Source of the DNA: Corallococcus sp. EGB
GTDB lineage: Bacteria; Myxococcota; Myxococcia; Myxococcales; Myxococcaceae
Length of the DNA: 64,000 nt
Direction of reading: 5' to 3'
Assembly (NCBI RefSeq): GCF_019968905.1
Contig: NZ_CP079946.1
Span: 6,669,356 to 6,733,355, forward strand
Part shown: positions 16,328 to 26,726 of the stretch, piece after piece
How the letters are laid out: each line of letters starts with the position of its first letter
Position numbering within the stretch: the first letter of the stretch is position 1
Position numbers and translations under genes: made by a program
Notes under the pieces: model-generated
Told to the model about the DNA's origin: nothing
Database searches by the model: none
What the model saw: only the letters and a program-made list of their open reading frames with translations

Positions 16328-16687
16328 CGCTCCCTTGACGGACTCGGGCCGTCCTCCAGCCTGCTCTCAAGAAAGCTAGGTCCGGCGGTCGCGTCCGTGC
16401 ACAGCGCGGCGTTTCCGTGGCTGTTGCCCGGCTGCCCGCCCCGGGGGCGCGATGACGCCTGCCCCCCCTGTTCCGCAGGGCAAGCGTGCAGGCCCGCGCC
16501 CGCCCTTCACGCAGTCCGTCAGGAGCATCCGCGGAGGGCAACTCGGCGCTCCGGGGAGGGAAAGAGTTTTCCCTCTGTCAGGCGCTCCGGGGTCCATGCG
16601 CCAGCCGCGGCGGGCTCCTCGCGCGCGCTGGAAGCCGCCCGTTGCCCCCCTGGTAGGAAGGCATGGGGCTTGCTCAGGGGTCGGACG
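16328..16687. other. Intergenic region, 360 bp
   Basis: This region lies between the divergent DUF2892-like and CotH genes and must contain their promoters. I see no convincing gene, repeat, terminator or recognisable sigma-54 element in it. Confidence 0.4.
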
Positions 16688-18505
16688 ATGATGCGCCTAC
16701 GACTTCTGCTCAGCCTCACGATGTTGCTCGCCGCCTGTGGCGGAGCCGGCACCTCGCTTCCCGATGACCCGCGGCCGTCCGTGAGCGATCCCGGCATCAC
16801 GGACCCCAACGCGCCGGACCCCGGTGTTCCCGACGCGGGCGCTCCGGATGCGGGGGCTCCCGACGGTGGCGCGGTGGACTCGGGCACCCCTGGCTCCGGG
16901 GATGGCGGCAGCGCGGATCCGCAGCCCGTGCCCGAGGTACAGCGGCCGTACACGCTGCCGAAGGTCCAGACGTCGTTGCCGGAGTACGCGCTGATCATGC
17001 CTCCGGAGGTGCTGGAGCGGTTCAAGGCGGAGCCGTTGACGGGGGAGCAGGACGCGACGTTCCAGGCGAACGGCAAGACGTACCCGGTGAAGGTGCGCCT
17101 GCGCGGAGCCTCCTCGCGCTACTTCGACAAGAAGAGCTGGAACGTCAGCTTCGCGGACGGGGACAAGTTCGAGGGCCGCACGTCCCTCAACATCATCGCC
17201 GAGTACGCCGACGCGTCGATGATCGCGGAGAAGATCGCCTTCGACCTGCTGGCGGCGATGCGGGTGCCGGCGTCGAAGGCGACCTTCGTGCGGCTCTCCG
17301 TGAATGGCCAGTACGAGGGCGTGTTCCTGGAGGTGGAGCAGGTCAACAAGGCCTTCGTCAAGGCGAGGCAGTTCCCGGACGACGACGCGACCATCTACCG
17401 CACGGGCTGGAAGGACACGGAGTTCAAGACGTGGAAGGTGCCCTACCAGGGTGACTGGCAGAAGAAGACCAACGAGAAGGAGCCCGACGACGCGCTGTGG
17501 GAGGTGCTGGACGTCATCAACCACACGCCCGAGCCGCAGCTGGTGGCCGCGCTGGAGAAGAACCTGGAGATCGAATCCTACGTGCGCTCCATGGTGTTGG
17601 ACGCGCTGATGTCCAACAACTACGTGGAGGACTCCGAGAGCTACTTCATGCACGACGACATCACCGGGCGCTGGCGCTACGTGCCGTGGGACCTGAACAA
17701 CGTGGACTCGCGCTGGTGGTACACGAACACGGTGGAGGACCAGACCGCCTCCACGAGCAACATGAAGCACCCGCTGTTCAACTTCACGCTGCTGGATGGC
17801 TGGGTGGAGAAGATGTACCAGCAGCGCAAGCTGGAGCAGCAGAGCTACCCGGGCTACCTGCCGGTGTTCTCCAACCTGGGCACGCGCGTGGTGCTCAACC
17901 CGGTGCTGCGCGCCCGGCTGGAGGCGCGGCTGGACAAGGCGCTGGACGAGCTCTTCACGTCACAGGTGATGGACCCGTACATCGACCAGCTCCATGCGCT
18001 GATCAACGACTCCATGAGGGAAGACCCGTACATGGACTACGCGAAGTTCGCCGCGGGCAAGGCGTACATGAAGCGCTTCGTGAGTGTGCGCCGCGATTTC
18101 GTGATGGCGGAGGTGAAGCGGCTGAAGGCGCAGCAGTCCACGCTGGTGCTGGAGGCGTTCGACCCGCGCGAGGGCTGGGTGGAGGTGGGAAACCACGGCA
18201 CGCAGGCGGTGTCGCTCCAGGGCATGACGCTGACGACGAACCTGCGGGTGAGCCTGGCGGGTGGGGACTACGCGCCCGCGCGGGTGAAGGCCCCCGTGGG
18301 CGCGGTGCTGGGCGACACGACGGTGGCGCCGGGCCAGACGGTGCGCCTCACCGCCGCGGCGCTGGGCATCACCTTCCCCTCCAAGGGCGAGGTGGGTCTG
18401 TTCGACGGCAGCTCCGTCGTGGGCATGAAGGACGCGCTGTTCTACGGCGAGCTGCCCTCGGGCCAGTACTACGCCCGCGGCAAGGACGGCTGGGAGATCC
18501 GCTGA
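16688..18505 (+). CDS. CotH kinase-family lipoprotein with lamin-tail-like C-terminal domain
   Basis: 605 residues; ATG 16688 (or 16691) gives a lipoprotein leader ending LLAACGG. Residues 22-85 are an Asp/Pro/Gly/Ala-rich linker. Residues about 110-440 match CotH (spore coat protein H): KVRLRGASSRYFDKKSWNVS, NIIAEYADASMIAEKIAFDL, NGQYEGVFLEVEQVNKAFV and the highly conserved RWRYVPWDLNNVDS. CotH proteins are atypical kinases that phosphorylate secreted proteins. The last 110 residues (EAFDPREGWVEVGNHGTQAV and following) resemble a lamin-tail domain used in extracellular anchoring. In a myxobacterium it may act on surface or spore-coat proteins. Catalysis is inferred from family. Confidence 0.87.
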   Translation: MMRLRLLLSLTMLLAACGGAGTSLPDDPRPSVSDPGITDPNAPDPGVPDAGAPDAGAPDGGAVDSGTPGSGDGGSADPQPVPEVQRPYTLPKVQTSLPEYALIMPPEVLERFKAEPLTGEQDATFQANGKTYPVKVRLRGASSRYFDKKSWNVSFADGDKFEGRTSLNIIAEYADASMIAEKIAFDLLAAMRVPASKATFVRLSVNGQYEGVFLEVEQVNKAFVKARQFPDDDATIYRTGWKDTEFKTWKVPYQGDWQKKTNEKEPDDALWEVLDVINHTPEPQLVAALEKNLEIESYVRSMVLDALMSNNYVEDSESYFMHDDITGRWRYVPWDLNNVDSRWWYTNTVEDQTASTSNMKHPLFNFTLLDGWVEKMYQQRKLEQQSYPGYLPVFSNLGTRVVLNPVLRARLEARLDKALDELFTSQVMDPYIDQLHALINDSMREDPYMDYAKFAAGKAYMKRFVSVRRDFVMAEVKRLKAQQSTLVLEAFDPREGWVEVGNHGTQAVSLQGMTLTTNLRVSLAGGDYAPARVKAPVGAVLGDTTVAPGQTVRLTAAALGITFPSKGEVGLFDGSSVVGMKDALFYGELPSGQYYARGKDGWEIR

Positions 18506-18515
18506 GCCTTCGCGC

Positions 18516-18538
18516 GGGCCCGGCGGTTGGCCGGGCCC
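18516..18538. terminator. Bidirectional GC-rich stem-loop
   Basis: Arms 18516-18524 and 18530-18538 (GGGCCCGGC/GCCGGGCCC) pair perfectly around GGTTG in the 40-bp gap between the convergent CotH and PBP1C genes. Likely terminator for both, although a T-run is absent. Confidence 0.6.
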
Positions 18539-18545
18539 TGAAGTC

Positions 18546-20903
18546 CTACTGCCGCTCGCGCACCACCAGCGTGCGGCGGGCGGTGAGGCCGCGGTCGTCG
18601 GTGACGAGGATGTCGTGCGTGCCCACGCTCGGCTTCCACCACAGGCGCTCCGCGGCCCTCGCCGTTCCCAGGACGGCTCCGTCCACGAACCACGTCAGCT
18701 CGCGGTCGTGCGCGGCCTCCGCCTCCAGCGGCACCTTCTGCGCCTCCGCGTCCAGGCCGGGGATGAGCAGCGCCACCTGGCCCTCGGGGGGCGAGAGGAT
18801 GACGGGCGTGTCCCGCTCTCCGCCCACGACGCAGCCGGGCGCCATGGGCGGAGGCTCCGGCAACTGGCGCTGCTGCTCCGCCAACCACCGGCGCAGGCTG
18901 GACGGCCAGGTCAGGTACACGCGCCACTCCGTGCGGCGCCCCTCGCGGCAGCCCGGGCCCACCGCCAGCCCCGAGGCCACGTCCACCTCCACGCGGTGAT
19001 GGTACGGACAGGGCGCCGTGGGCACCGCCGTGCGGACCGCGTCCACCTTCTTGCGCTGCGTGCACGCGTCCGTGGGCAGGTGCCCCGAGTACGCGCACAC
19101 CTCCACGCCCACCAGGTCCTTGGGCGGCGCCGCGTCCTCCTCCTGCAACGCCGTGCCTCGCGGCCCGATGCCCTCCAGGATGTCGAAGAGCAGCGGCGCC
19201 GCGTTCTCCGCGCCCACCAGGTGCACGCTGGAGGCATGGTCGAAGTTGCCCAGCCACACCACCGCCGTGTGCTTCGGCCCGGAGCCCGCTGCCCAGGCGT
19301 CCCGGTTGCCGAAGCTCGTGCCCGTCTTCCAGTGCACCCGCGCAGGCAGCCCCGTGAGCCGCCGCCGCTCCGGGAAGTCCGGCCGGTCCCTCAGTGACAG
19401 CGCCTGCCGCGTCAGCCACGCCGCTCCCGGGGACATCAGCGAATAGGGCTTCCGCGGGGGCGCGTCCTCCTGCAGCACGCGCAGGGGCCTCGCCTTCCCG
19501 TCCCCCGCCAGCGCCAGGTACACGCCCGCGAGCTCCAGCGGCGTGACCTCCAGCCCTCCCACCGCCGCGGACAGGCCGTAGTGCCCCGCCCTGGGGTCCA
19601 GGCTGGTGACGCCCGCGCCTCGCAGCGCCCCCAGGAAGCTCTCGACGCCGAGCCGCTCCAGGAGCCGCACGAAGGGCAGGTTCAAGGACTGCGACAGCGC
19701 GTACTGCATCCGCACGAGCCCCAGGAAGCGCCCGTCGAAGTTGCGCGGCTGGTAGCCGCCGTACGCCACCGGGATGTCCGGCACCAGCGTCTCCGGCCCC
19801 ACCAGCCCCTGGTCGATGCCCATCGCATACAGCAGCGGCTTGAGCGCCGACCCCGGCGAGCGCGGCGTGGCGAAGCCGATGATCTGCCCGCCGTTCTTCT
19901 CGTCGAAGAAGTCGAAGTTGCCCACCAGCGCGCGCACGTCGCCGGACTCCCGGTCCAGCACCACCACCGCGCCGTTGTGGATGCCCTGCCGCTCCAGCCT
20001 CCGGGCCGCGTCCCCCAGCGTGCGCTCCACGAAGCGCTGCGTGCCCGCGTCCAGCGTCGTCGCGAGCCACGTCGTCCCCGGCCGCTTGGCCTTGAGCCAC
20101 ACCGCCGCGTGCGGCGCCTCGCGGGGGAAAGGCTTCAACACCTCCGGCACCAGCGTCTCCCGCACCTCCGCCAGCACCGTCTCGTCCGACACCCCATCCA
20201 CCTTCAGGCCGCCGGACTCCAGCAGGCGCCGGGCGATGTCATCCCGGGCCGAGCGCAGGCGGTCCCGGTTCTCCGGCGACGGGAAGCGCCGGTTCGGGTT
20301 CTGCGGCACCGCCAGCAGCGTGGAGATCTCCGCCGGGCTGAGGTGCTGCGCCGTGTGCCCGAAGTACGCGAGTGCCGCCGCCTCCACGCCCTCCACGTTG
20401 CGCCCGTAGGGCACGAACTGGAGGTACGCATCCAACAGCTCCTGCTTCGACAGCCGCAGCTCCAGCTGCGCGGCCCGGAACGACTCAATCACCTTCGAGG
20501 AGAACGTGCGGGGACGGGGCTCCAGCACGCGCACCAGCTGCATCGTCAACGTGGACGCCCCCGACACCCGGCGGCCCCGGCTCAGGTTGAGCCCCAGGGC
20601 GCGCAGGGCCGCGAGCGGATCCACGCCCGGGTGCCGGAAGTACCGCTTGTCCTCCAGCGCCACCAGGGCCCGGAGGTAGGCCCGGTCGATGCGGTCCTTC
20701 GGCGCGGGCATGCGCCACCGCTCGTCCGGCGCGAGGAAGACATACGCGGGCGCCCCGTCCCGGTACGCCATCACCACCGAGGGGGGCGCCGCCAACCGCT
20801 CCGGCAGCGGCACCCACCAGGCCGCCAGCAGGGCCGTGCCCATGAGCACGAGCCCCGCCAGCGCCACCCCCACCCACCCCTTCTTGATGCGAACGCGAAG
20901 CAT
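18546..20903 (-). CDS. pbpC: Penicillin-binding protein 1C (class A bifunctional)
   Basis: 785 residues. An N-terminal membrane anchor (VGVALAGLVLMGTALLAAWW) precedes a GT51 glycosyltransferase domain with the catalytic EDKRYFRHPGVD (Glu84) and SGASTLTMQLVR. The transpeptidase domain has SALK (Ser352), the SLN motif in SQSLNLPF and KTGTSFGNRD. The C-terminal 90 residues are the BiPBP_C domain typical of PbpC (TPVILSPPEGQVALLIPGLD). PBP1C polymerises and may cross-link peptidoglycan in the periplasm. Its start lies 6 bp after the alpha-2-macroglobulin stop codon, the widespread yfhM-pbpC pairing in which peptidoglycan repair is thought to be coupled to protease trapping. Confidence 0.95.
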   Translation of the reverse strand: MLRVRIKKGWVGVALAGLVLMGTALLAAWWVPLPERLAAPPSVVMAYRDGAPAYVFLAPDERWRMPAPKDRIDRAYLRALVALEDKRYFRHPGVDPLAALRALGLNLSRGRRVSGASTLTMQLVRVLEPRPRTFSSKVIESFRAAQLELRLSKQELLDAYLQFVPYGRNVEGVEAAALAYFGHTAQHLSPAEISTLLAVPQNPNRRFPSPENRDRLRSARDDIARRLLESGGLKVDGVSDETVLAEVRETLVPEVLKPFPREAPHAAVWLKAKRPGTTWLATTLDAGTQRFVERTLGDAARRLERQGIHNGAVVVLDRESGDVRALVGNFDFFDEKNGGQIIGFATPRSPGSALKPLLYAMGIDQGLVGPETLVPDIPVAYGGYQPRNFDGRFLGLVRMQYALSQSLNLPFVRLLERLGVESFLGALRGAGVTSLDPRAGHYGLSAAVGGLEVTPLELAGVYLALAGDGKARPLRVLQEDAPPRKPYSLMSPGAAWLTRQALSLRDRPDFPERRRLTGLPARVHWKTGTSFGNRDAWAAGSGPKHTAVVWLGNFDHASSVHLVGAENAAPLLFDILEGIGPRGTALQEEDAAPPKDLVGVEVCAYSGHLPTDACTQRKKVDAVRTAVPTAPCPYHHRVEVDVASGLAVGPGCREGRRTEWRVYLTWPSSLRRWLAEQQRQLPEPPPMAPGCVVGGERDTPVILSPPEGQVALLIPGLDAEAQKVPLEAEAAHDRELTWFVDGAVLGTARAAERLWWKPSVGTHDILVTDDRGLTARRTLVVRERQ

Positions 20904-20909
20904 GGAGCC

Positions 20910-23900
20910 CTAGAGCAGGTCGTCCTTCCAGGGGCCCACCACCTGCACCGTGCCCGCCGCTTCACGGGCCCAGAGCGAGGAGTCGTACATCGCCTCGGCG
21001 TCCGCGGACGGCAGCGTGAACGAACCCGCCGTCACCGCGCGCACCGCGTAGACGAGCTTCTTCGTCTCGCCCGCGGCCAGCGCGCCGAACGCTTCCATGC
21101 GGTCATCGCGCACGTTCACGTAGTCCGGCGCCCAGAGCGAATCCGCGTCCACCCAGTCCACGCTGCCACCGCGCCCCAGGCGGGCGTTTTCAATCTCCCA
21201 GCCCGCGGGCAGCCGGTCCACGAGCGCGATGTTCTGCACGCGCTCGCCCGTGGTGTTGGTCACCGCCAGCTCCACGTAGATGAGGTCCGCCAGCTTCACC
21301 GGCCTGGCCTTCAGGTCCAGCGAGGTGCCGTCCAGAGAGCGCCAGGTGCGCTTGAGCGCCAGGCCATGCCCGCCCGCCTTCACCTCCGGCGTGGTGCGCA
21401 CGCCCTCGCTGTTGAGGATGAGGTACACGTTGCCTCCGCCCTTCTCCTTCAGGTCCAGCGACACACTGGCGCGCTCGCTGGCGCGGGCCAGCGCCCACGT
21501 GCGGTCCGACACGCGCGCGTCCTTCTCCGCGACGGGCGTCACCGTCTTGCCCGCCACCGTGAGCGTGGGCGGCGTGAAGCTGGTGGCCGAGTCCTGCAGC
21601 CGCTTGCCCAGGCCGGTGATGCCCCAGACCAGCTCCTGCGTCGAGTAGTACGCCGACGTGCGGGCCTGAAGCGCCGTCGCCACCATGCGCGCCAGGGGCT
21701 CGCCCTCCGGCGCGGCGCCGAAGAGGTCCTGGAACGTGCTCAGCATCAGGCCGCGGCGGCGCCGGTCCGAGTAGAACGACCAGCTGTTCTTCCGCTCGTC
21801 GGTGACGTTGGACACGTCCGGGTCGCGCAGGTCGCTCTCGTAGCGCCGGTCACCCGACAGCCACAGCGCGGCCTTGAGCAGGTAGAGGTCCTCCTTCTCT
21901 TCGCCGGTGAGCGCCCGCTTCTTCGCCTCCGCCTCCAGGCCGTTCACCATGGCCAGCGCGCGCGCCTTGCGCCCCTTGCCCGCGACCGCGAGCACGTAGT
22001 GCATGTACGGCTCGGCGTGTTGGTCGGAGTGGCCGTCCTGCGCCACGCGCCCTTCCGTGCGGGTGAGCTCGTCGCCCATCCACGCGATGGCGCTGTCCAG
22101 CCGGTCCTCCGGCACGGGGTACTTCAGCTTGCGCGCGTCCAGCAGCATGTGCGTCGCGTAGGCCGTGCCCCAGGCCACCGGCTCCGTGTTGCCCGGCCAG
22201 TACGCGAAGCCGCCCGACGCCGTCTGCATGGACAGCACCCGGTTGATGCCCGACTGCACCATGTCCGGCACCTTCGACGTGGACACCAGCGTGGGGTCCA
22301 CGCGCTCCACCAGCTCGCTCACGAAGAGCAGGGGCCGCGTGGAGGACGTCGTCTGCTCGATGCAGCCGTAGGGGTAGCGCACCAGGTACGAGAGGTGCTG
22401 GAACGACTTCGCGTACGGATTGTTCGTCACCCACACGGTGGTGCGCTCCGTGGTGGGCACCCAGCCCTGGAGCAGGGCCTTCACGTCCGTGGTGCCCTGC
22501 GCCAGCTCCACCTGCTGGATGCGGCGCTCGCGCGGGCCCGCGGGCGCCAGCGGCACGTCCAGCTGTTCGCGCGACGTGTAGCCACCGCCCTCCACCGTCA
22601 CCGTCAGCCGCGCCGCGCCCACCGACTGCACCGCGCGGCCCTGGAAGACGAAGGTGCGCGACTTGCCATCCTCCAGCTTCGCGCGGCCCTCGCTCTTGCC
22701 CTTGAGCTCCAGGGGCGACCCGAGGCCCTCCGGCATCACGAGCCCCGGCACCGCCAGCGCCTCCGAGGTCAGCGTCACCTTCACGTCCTGCGCCTTGCCG
22801 GACAGGTTGGTGACGAAGACGGGGATCTGGATGTCGTCGTTCTGGGTGAGGAAGCGCGGCAGCGTCGTCTGGAGCACCAGCGGGTCGCGCACCAGCACCT
22901 GCGCGCTGGCCCGGCCGATGCGCTTGTTGCCCGCCGTCACCACCATCACCCGCACCGCGCCCCGGTACTGCGGCAGCTTGAAGGGCACGCGCAGCTTGCC
23001 GCTCGCGGGCACCTCCACCACGCCGCTCCACAGGGCCACCGGCTTCACGGGCTGCACGCGGCCCTCGGCGCCGCCCTCGTCACCGCCCGTGGAGCTGGAG
23101 TTGCCGCCCGGGGGCACCAGGAGCGCCCAGCCCACGGTCTCGTAGGTGTCCACGCCCAGCGCGCGCCGGGTGAAGACCTCCTTGAGCGGATCCGGGCTCT
23201 GGAAGCGCGTGAGGGACAGGATGCCCTCGTCCACCACCGCCACGGTGGCGAAGGTGGGGCCCTCCACGCCCTCCACCGTCACGTCCACGGTGAGCGTGTC
23301 GTTGGAGCGGACCTCCTTGGGCACCGAGAGGGAGACGGCCTGCGTGTAGTCCACCGGCTCCAGCGAGATGCTGCCCACGCCGAACGCGCGGTCCGGCATG
23401 AAGGCCTGGGCGGATTCCAGGTGCGGATCCTTCACCAGGAACGCGCTCACGTAAACGTTGGGCGCGTACTCCTTCGGCGTGAAGCTCCAGGTGACCTCGC
23501 CCGGCTCCACCTGCTTCCAGCCCGTGGCGATGACCCGGTCCGTCTCCACCGTGAAGAGGACGCGGCCCCGGTAGGGCGCCTTCGTCTTCACCGTGAGGGC
23601 CTCGCCCACCCGGCCCTTCGCGGGCAGGGACAGCTCCAGCGCCGTGGGCTTCGCGGGCCGCGGCGTCTGGTCCACGCGCGAGCCCTCGCCCCACCAGTAG
23701 TAGCGGCCGTCGCCCTCCACGGTGAGGTCCGTCTGGGTGTTGCCCGCGCGGGCGCGCACCAGGTAGCCCGCGCCGTCGCGGCCCGGCAGCACGTTGGCGC
23801 TGAAGCGGCCGCTCTCCACCTTCGCCGTCACCACGCCCTCGCGCTGCGGGCGCAGGTAGCGCTGGTAGCGCTCGTAGCCGGAGTCCTCGTCGTAGTAGTA

Positions 23901-26615
23901 GCCGTAGTTCTCCTCGAGCAGCAGGTACTCCAGCTCCACCGTCTTGGGCGCCCTGGCGCCGGTGAGCAGCTCGCCGTTCCAGTCCACCACCACGCCGGAC
24001 ACGGTGAAGGGCGTGTTGGCCTTCGCCTTCTGCGTGCTGGCCTGGAGGCCCAGGTAGAACGCCTCCGGGTGCACCGGCACCGTGGCCTCGCCGATGGTGG
24101 AGCGGCCGCTGCCGGACTCGAAGACGCTGGCCACGGCGGACAGCCGCGCCGCGCTCTTGATGGGGCCGGACTGCGGCTGCGCCGGGCACTCAAGGAGCAC
24201 CTGTCCCTTGGCGTCCAGCGTCCCCTTCACCTGGCCCAGCGTGATGGAGCGGGGCGTGCCGCCCTCCTGCCGCCAGAGGCCGTAGGTGTACTGGCTGTTC
24301 TGCTTCGGCGCGAAGACGACGGGGTCCAGGCGGCACGTCAGCTCCACCTCGCTGCCTTCCGCCGAGCCGCCGAAGAGGTACGCCGCCTCCACGCCCACCG
24401 GGATGGGCGTGCCCTGCTGGTAGCCCGGCTCCTTCGCGGAGGCCGTCACCTTCATGCGCTCCGGGACGAACTCCTCCACGCTGAAGCCGTAGGAGGCCAC
24501 GTCGCGGTCCGCCACCTTCAGGCGCACGGAGTAGCGGCCCGTGTCCTGGAACGCCGCGAACGGCTGATCCAACGCGATGACGCCCGCCGCGTTCGTCTTC
24601 AGCGTCTCCTTGCGGATCTCCCGCTCGCGCGAGTCGATGACGCGCACCTCCACCGGCATGCCCACGGGCGGCGCCAGGTAGTCCTGGCCGCGCAGCACCG
24701 CCGCCACGTGCGCGGTGTCACCGGGGCGGTACACGCCGCGGTCGGACCAGATGGACGCGCGGTAGGGTTGCTCCGCGCGGTACGGCTCGCCCTGCACGTC
24801 CGAGTTGGCGATCTCCGTCTTGAGTTCGTCGTACTTGAGGTAGGTGAGCTCCTCGCCCCTGCGCGCCACCAGCGCGAACGGCTGGCTCGAGTCCACGCCC
24901 GGCGCGGGCACCTTGAGCTGGCAGCCGGCCTCGCCCTGCGTGGTGCAGCGGGCCACCACCTGCCCGCTCTTCTTCACCAGCGTCACCTCCACGCCGCCCA
25001 GCGGCTCCGTGCTCTCCAGGCCCAGCGCCCAGACCCAGACCTCGCCCGAGTCCTGCGAGCCCGGCGCCGGCCCCCCGCGCTTGGCGACGAGGCTCAGGTC
25101 GGTGAGCAGGATGCGCGCGGCGGCGCGGTAGTCGCCGTTGCGCACGTTCACCTCCACCAGGCCGCGCGTATTCGCGGGCACCAGGGAGGCCACGTCGACG
25201 TACGTGGTGAGCAGCGTGTCGGGCGTCGCCTTCAGCGGGAGCGTCTTCTCCACCAGGACGTTGCTCGTCCGCTCGTCGGCGTTCTCCTGGTACTCCTGGC
25301 TCATCCAATAGACGAGGTTCTCCGGCGGCACGTTGCGCACCGTGAGCGAGACCTCCTTCAGGTTGAGGTGTTGCAGGGGCAGGTTGCGCCATGCGCTGCG
25401 CGGCAGGTAGCGGCCGTTGGCGTTGAAGCGCACCTGGGCCTGGCGGGCGGGCACGGAGATGCCGCGCGACCAGGTGCCCATCAGCGTGCCGCCGCCCTCG
25501 GACACCGTGCCCTGCGCGAGGGTGAGCGTGTACGGCCCGCGCTTGAAGTCACCGAAGATGCGGAAGCCGCGGCGCGACGGGGCCACGGAGAACTTCACCT
25601 TCGGCTTGATGCGGATGGCCTCCTGGGCCATGGCGTCGCTCAGCGAGCAGCCCCGGTTGTCGTTGTCGTAGTAGTAGGAGTCCCACTCCTCGTCGGTGGG
25701 GCTGGGCGACGCGTCCGACTCCACGTCGCGGCAGCTCACCTCCACGTAGAAGCCGTTGGTCCCCTCGTCCAGCTTCATGAAGGTGATGTCCATCCGCTTT
25801 CCGCTGTCGAGCGGCAGGTCGGCGGTGGCCGCGGGGGCCGCGGGGGCGTTGCTGGAGCCCGCTGGCGTCAGGCCCGCGCCCAGTGCGTAGCGCACGGTCG
25901 CCCCGGCCTTGAGCTTCGGGTGGGTGAGGACCACCGCCAGCGAGTTGCGGCGATTGGCGGGGGTGCTCCACTTCACGTCGGAGAGGACGGTCTCTCCCAG
26001 CTTGAACGTGGAGCGCGAGCGCACGGCGGCCAGGTCCACCGGGCCGGTGAAGTCCACGTTCAGCTCCACCTGCCCCTTCACCAGGTCCATGCGCGTGGGG
26101 GACAGCTGGGCGAACTTGAAGGCGAAGGTGGTGAAGTTGTAGCGCCACTCGCGCGGCGAAGGGGGCTTGAGCACGCCTGCGGCGGTGTTCACCTGCTCCA
26201 CCGACACCGTGTACGTGACGCCCGCCTGGAAGCCGGACGTCGGCGTGAAGAGCAGCGAGGCCGGCCCGGTCCACCGGAGGCTCCCGGGCACCTCCGGCGA
26301 CACGGTGACGACCGTGCCCTCCAGGGACTCGTAGCGGGGGCGCACCGGCAGGGCGAATTCAATGGTGACGCCCGTGGGCAGCGCGTTCTCGCTGGCCACT
26401 TCGTGGATGAAGGGCATCACCGCCGGGGCCTGGGACGTCTGGGGCTCGGACGGCGGCGTGGACGTATCCGGGGCCTGCGGCGTCGCGACCGGCTTCGGGG
26501 CTTCGGGCTGCTGCGGGCAGCCGGCGGCGAGCGCGCCCACGAGCAACGCCGACAGCAGCCAGCGGGCACGGGGTGCGCGCGCGGCCTTCGGCGGGACAGC
26601 GGACTGCGGGGACAT
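20910..26615 (-). CDS. Bacterial alpha-2-macroglobulin lipoprotein (thioester type)
   Basis: 1901 residues. ATG 26615 follows GGAGGAAAC; long open sequence upstream lacks protein character. The leader ends in the lipobox LAAGC and is followed by a Pro/Thr-rich linker. A series of macroglobulin (MG) beta domains fills residues about 70-1300, including a bait-like segment. The thioester motif CIEQ is at residues 1418-1421, in the context YPYGCIEQTTSS, so the covalent trap should be functional. The remaining C-terminus contains the helical thioester domain and the receptor-like MG domain. These periplasmic inhibitors trap attacking proteases; pbpC follows immediately. The protein is longer than E. 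coli YfhM (about 1650 residues). Confidence 0.94.
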   Translation of the reverse strand: MSPQSAVPPKAARAPRARWLLSALLVGALAAGCPQQPEAPKPVATPQAPDTSTPPSEPQTSQAPAVMPFIHEVASENALPTGVTIEFALPVRPRYESLEGTVVTVSPEVPGSLRWTGPASLLFTPTSGFQAGVTYTVSVEQVNTAAGVLKPPSPREWRYNFTTFAFKFAQLSPTRMDLVKGQVELNVDFTGPVDLAAVRSRSTFKLGETVLSDVKWSTPANRRNSLAVVLTHPKLKAGATVRYALGAGLTPAGSSNAPAAPAATADLPLDSGKRMDITFMKLDEGTNGFYVEVSCRDVESDASPSPTDEEWDSYYYDNDNRGCSLSDAMAQEAIRIKPKVKFSVAPSRRGFRIFGDFKRGPYTLTLAQGTVSEGGGTLMGTWSRGISVPARQAQVRFNANGRYLPRSAWRNLPLQHLNLKEVSLTVRNVPPENLVYWMSQEYQENADERTSNVLVEKTLPLKATPDTLLTTYVDVASLVPANTRGLVEVNVRNGDYRAAARILLTDLSLVAKRGGPAPGSQDSGEVWVWALGLESTEPLGGVEVTLVKKSGQVVARCTTQGEAGCQLKVPAPGVDSSQPFALVARRGEELTYLKYDELKTEIANSDVQGEPYRAEQPYRASIWSDRGVYRPGDTAHVAAVLRGQDYLAPPVGMPVEVRVIDSREREIRKETLKTNAAGVIALDQPFAAFQDTGRYSVRLKVADRDVASYGFSVEEFVPERMKVTASAKEPGYQQGTPIPVGVEAAYLFGGSAEGSEVELTCRLDPVVFAPKQNSQYTYGLWRQEGGTPRSITLGQVKGTLDAKGQVLLECPAQPQSGPIKSAARLSAVASVFESGSGRSTIGEATVPVHPEAFYLGLQASTQKAKANTPFTVSGVVVDWNGELLTGARAPKTVELEYLLLEENYGYYYDEDSGYERYQRYLRPQREGVVTAKVESGRFSANVLPGRDGAGYLVRARAGNTQTDLTVEGDGRYYWWGEGSRVDQTPRPAKPTALELSLPAKGRVGEALTVKTKAPYRGRVLFTVETDRVIATGWKQVEPGEVTWSFTPKEYAPNVYVSAFLVKDPHLESAQAFMPDRAFGVGSISLEPVDYTQAVSLSVPKEVRSNDTLTVDVTVEGVEGPTFATVAVVDEGILSLTRFQSPDPLKEVFTRRALGVDTYETVGWALLVPPGGNSSSTGGDEGGAEGRVQPVKPVALWSGVVEVPASGKLRVPFKLPQYRGAVRVMVVTAGNKRIGRASAQVLVRDPLVLQTTLPRFLTQNDDIQIPVFVTNLSGKAQDVKVTLTSEALAVPGLVMPEGLGSPLELKGKSEGRAKLEDGKSRTFVFQGRAVQSVGAARLTVTVEGGGYTSREQLDVPLAPAGPRERRIQQVELAQGTTDVKALLQGWVPTTERTTVWVTNNPYAKSFQHLSYLVRYPYGCIEQTTSSTRPLLFVSELVERVDPTLVSTSKVPDMVQSGINRVLSMQTASGGFAYWPGNTEPVAWGTAYATHMLLDARKLKYPVPEDRLDSAIAWMGDELTRTEGRVAQDGHSDQHAEPYMHYVLAVAGKGRKARALAMVNGLEAEAKKRALTGEEKEDLYLLKAALWLSGDRRYESDLRDPDVSNVTDERKNSWSFYSDRRRRGLMLSTFQDLFGAAPEGEPLARMVATALQARTSAYYSTQELVWGITGLGKRLQDSATSFTPPTLTVAGKTVTPVAEKDARVSDRTWALARASERASVSLDLKEKGGGNVYLILNSEGVRTTPEVKAGGHGLALKRTWRSLDGTSLDLKARPVKLADLIYVELAVTNTTGERVQNIALVDRLPAGWEIENARLGRGGSVDWVDADSLWAPDYVNVRDDRMEAFGALAAGETKKLVYAVRAVTAGSFTLPSADAEAMYDSSLWAREAAGTVQVVGPWKDDLL

Positions 26616-26726
26616 GTTTCCTCCAGGGGGTGGCGGCGGAACCGATTTCATGCCGCGTGCCGCGCGTGGGTCCTCGGAGGCGCACGGGAAGTGCGGCCCG
26701 GCGACCACGTGCCGGCGCTCCCCCTT

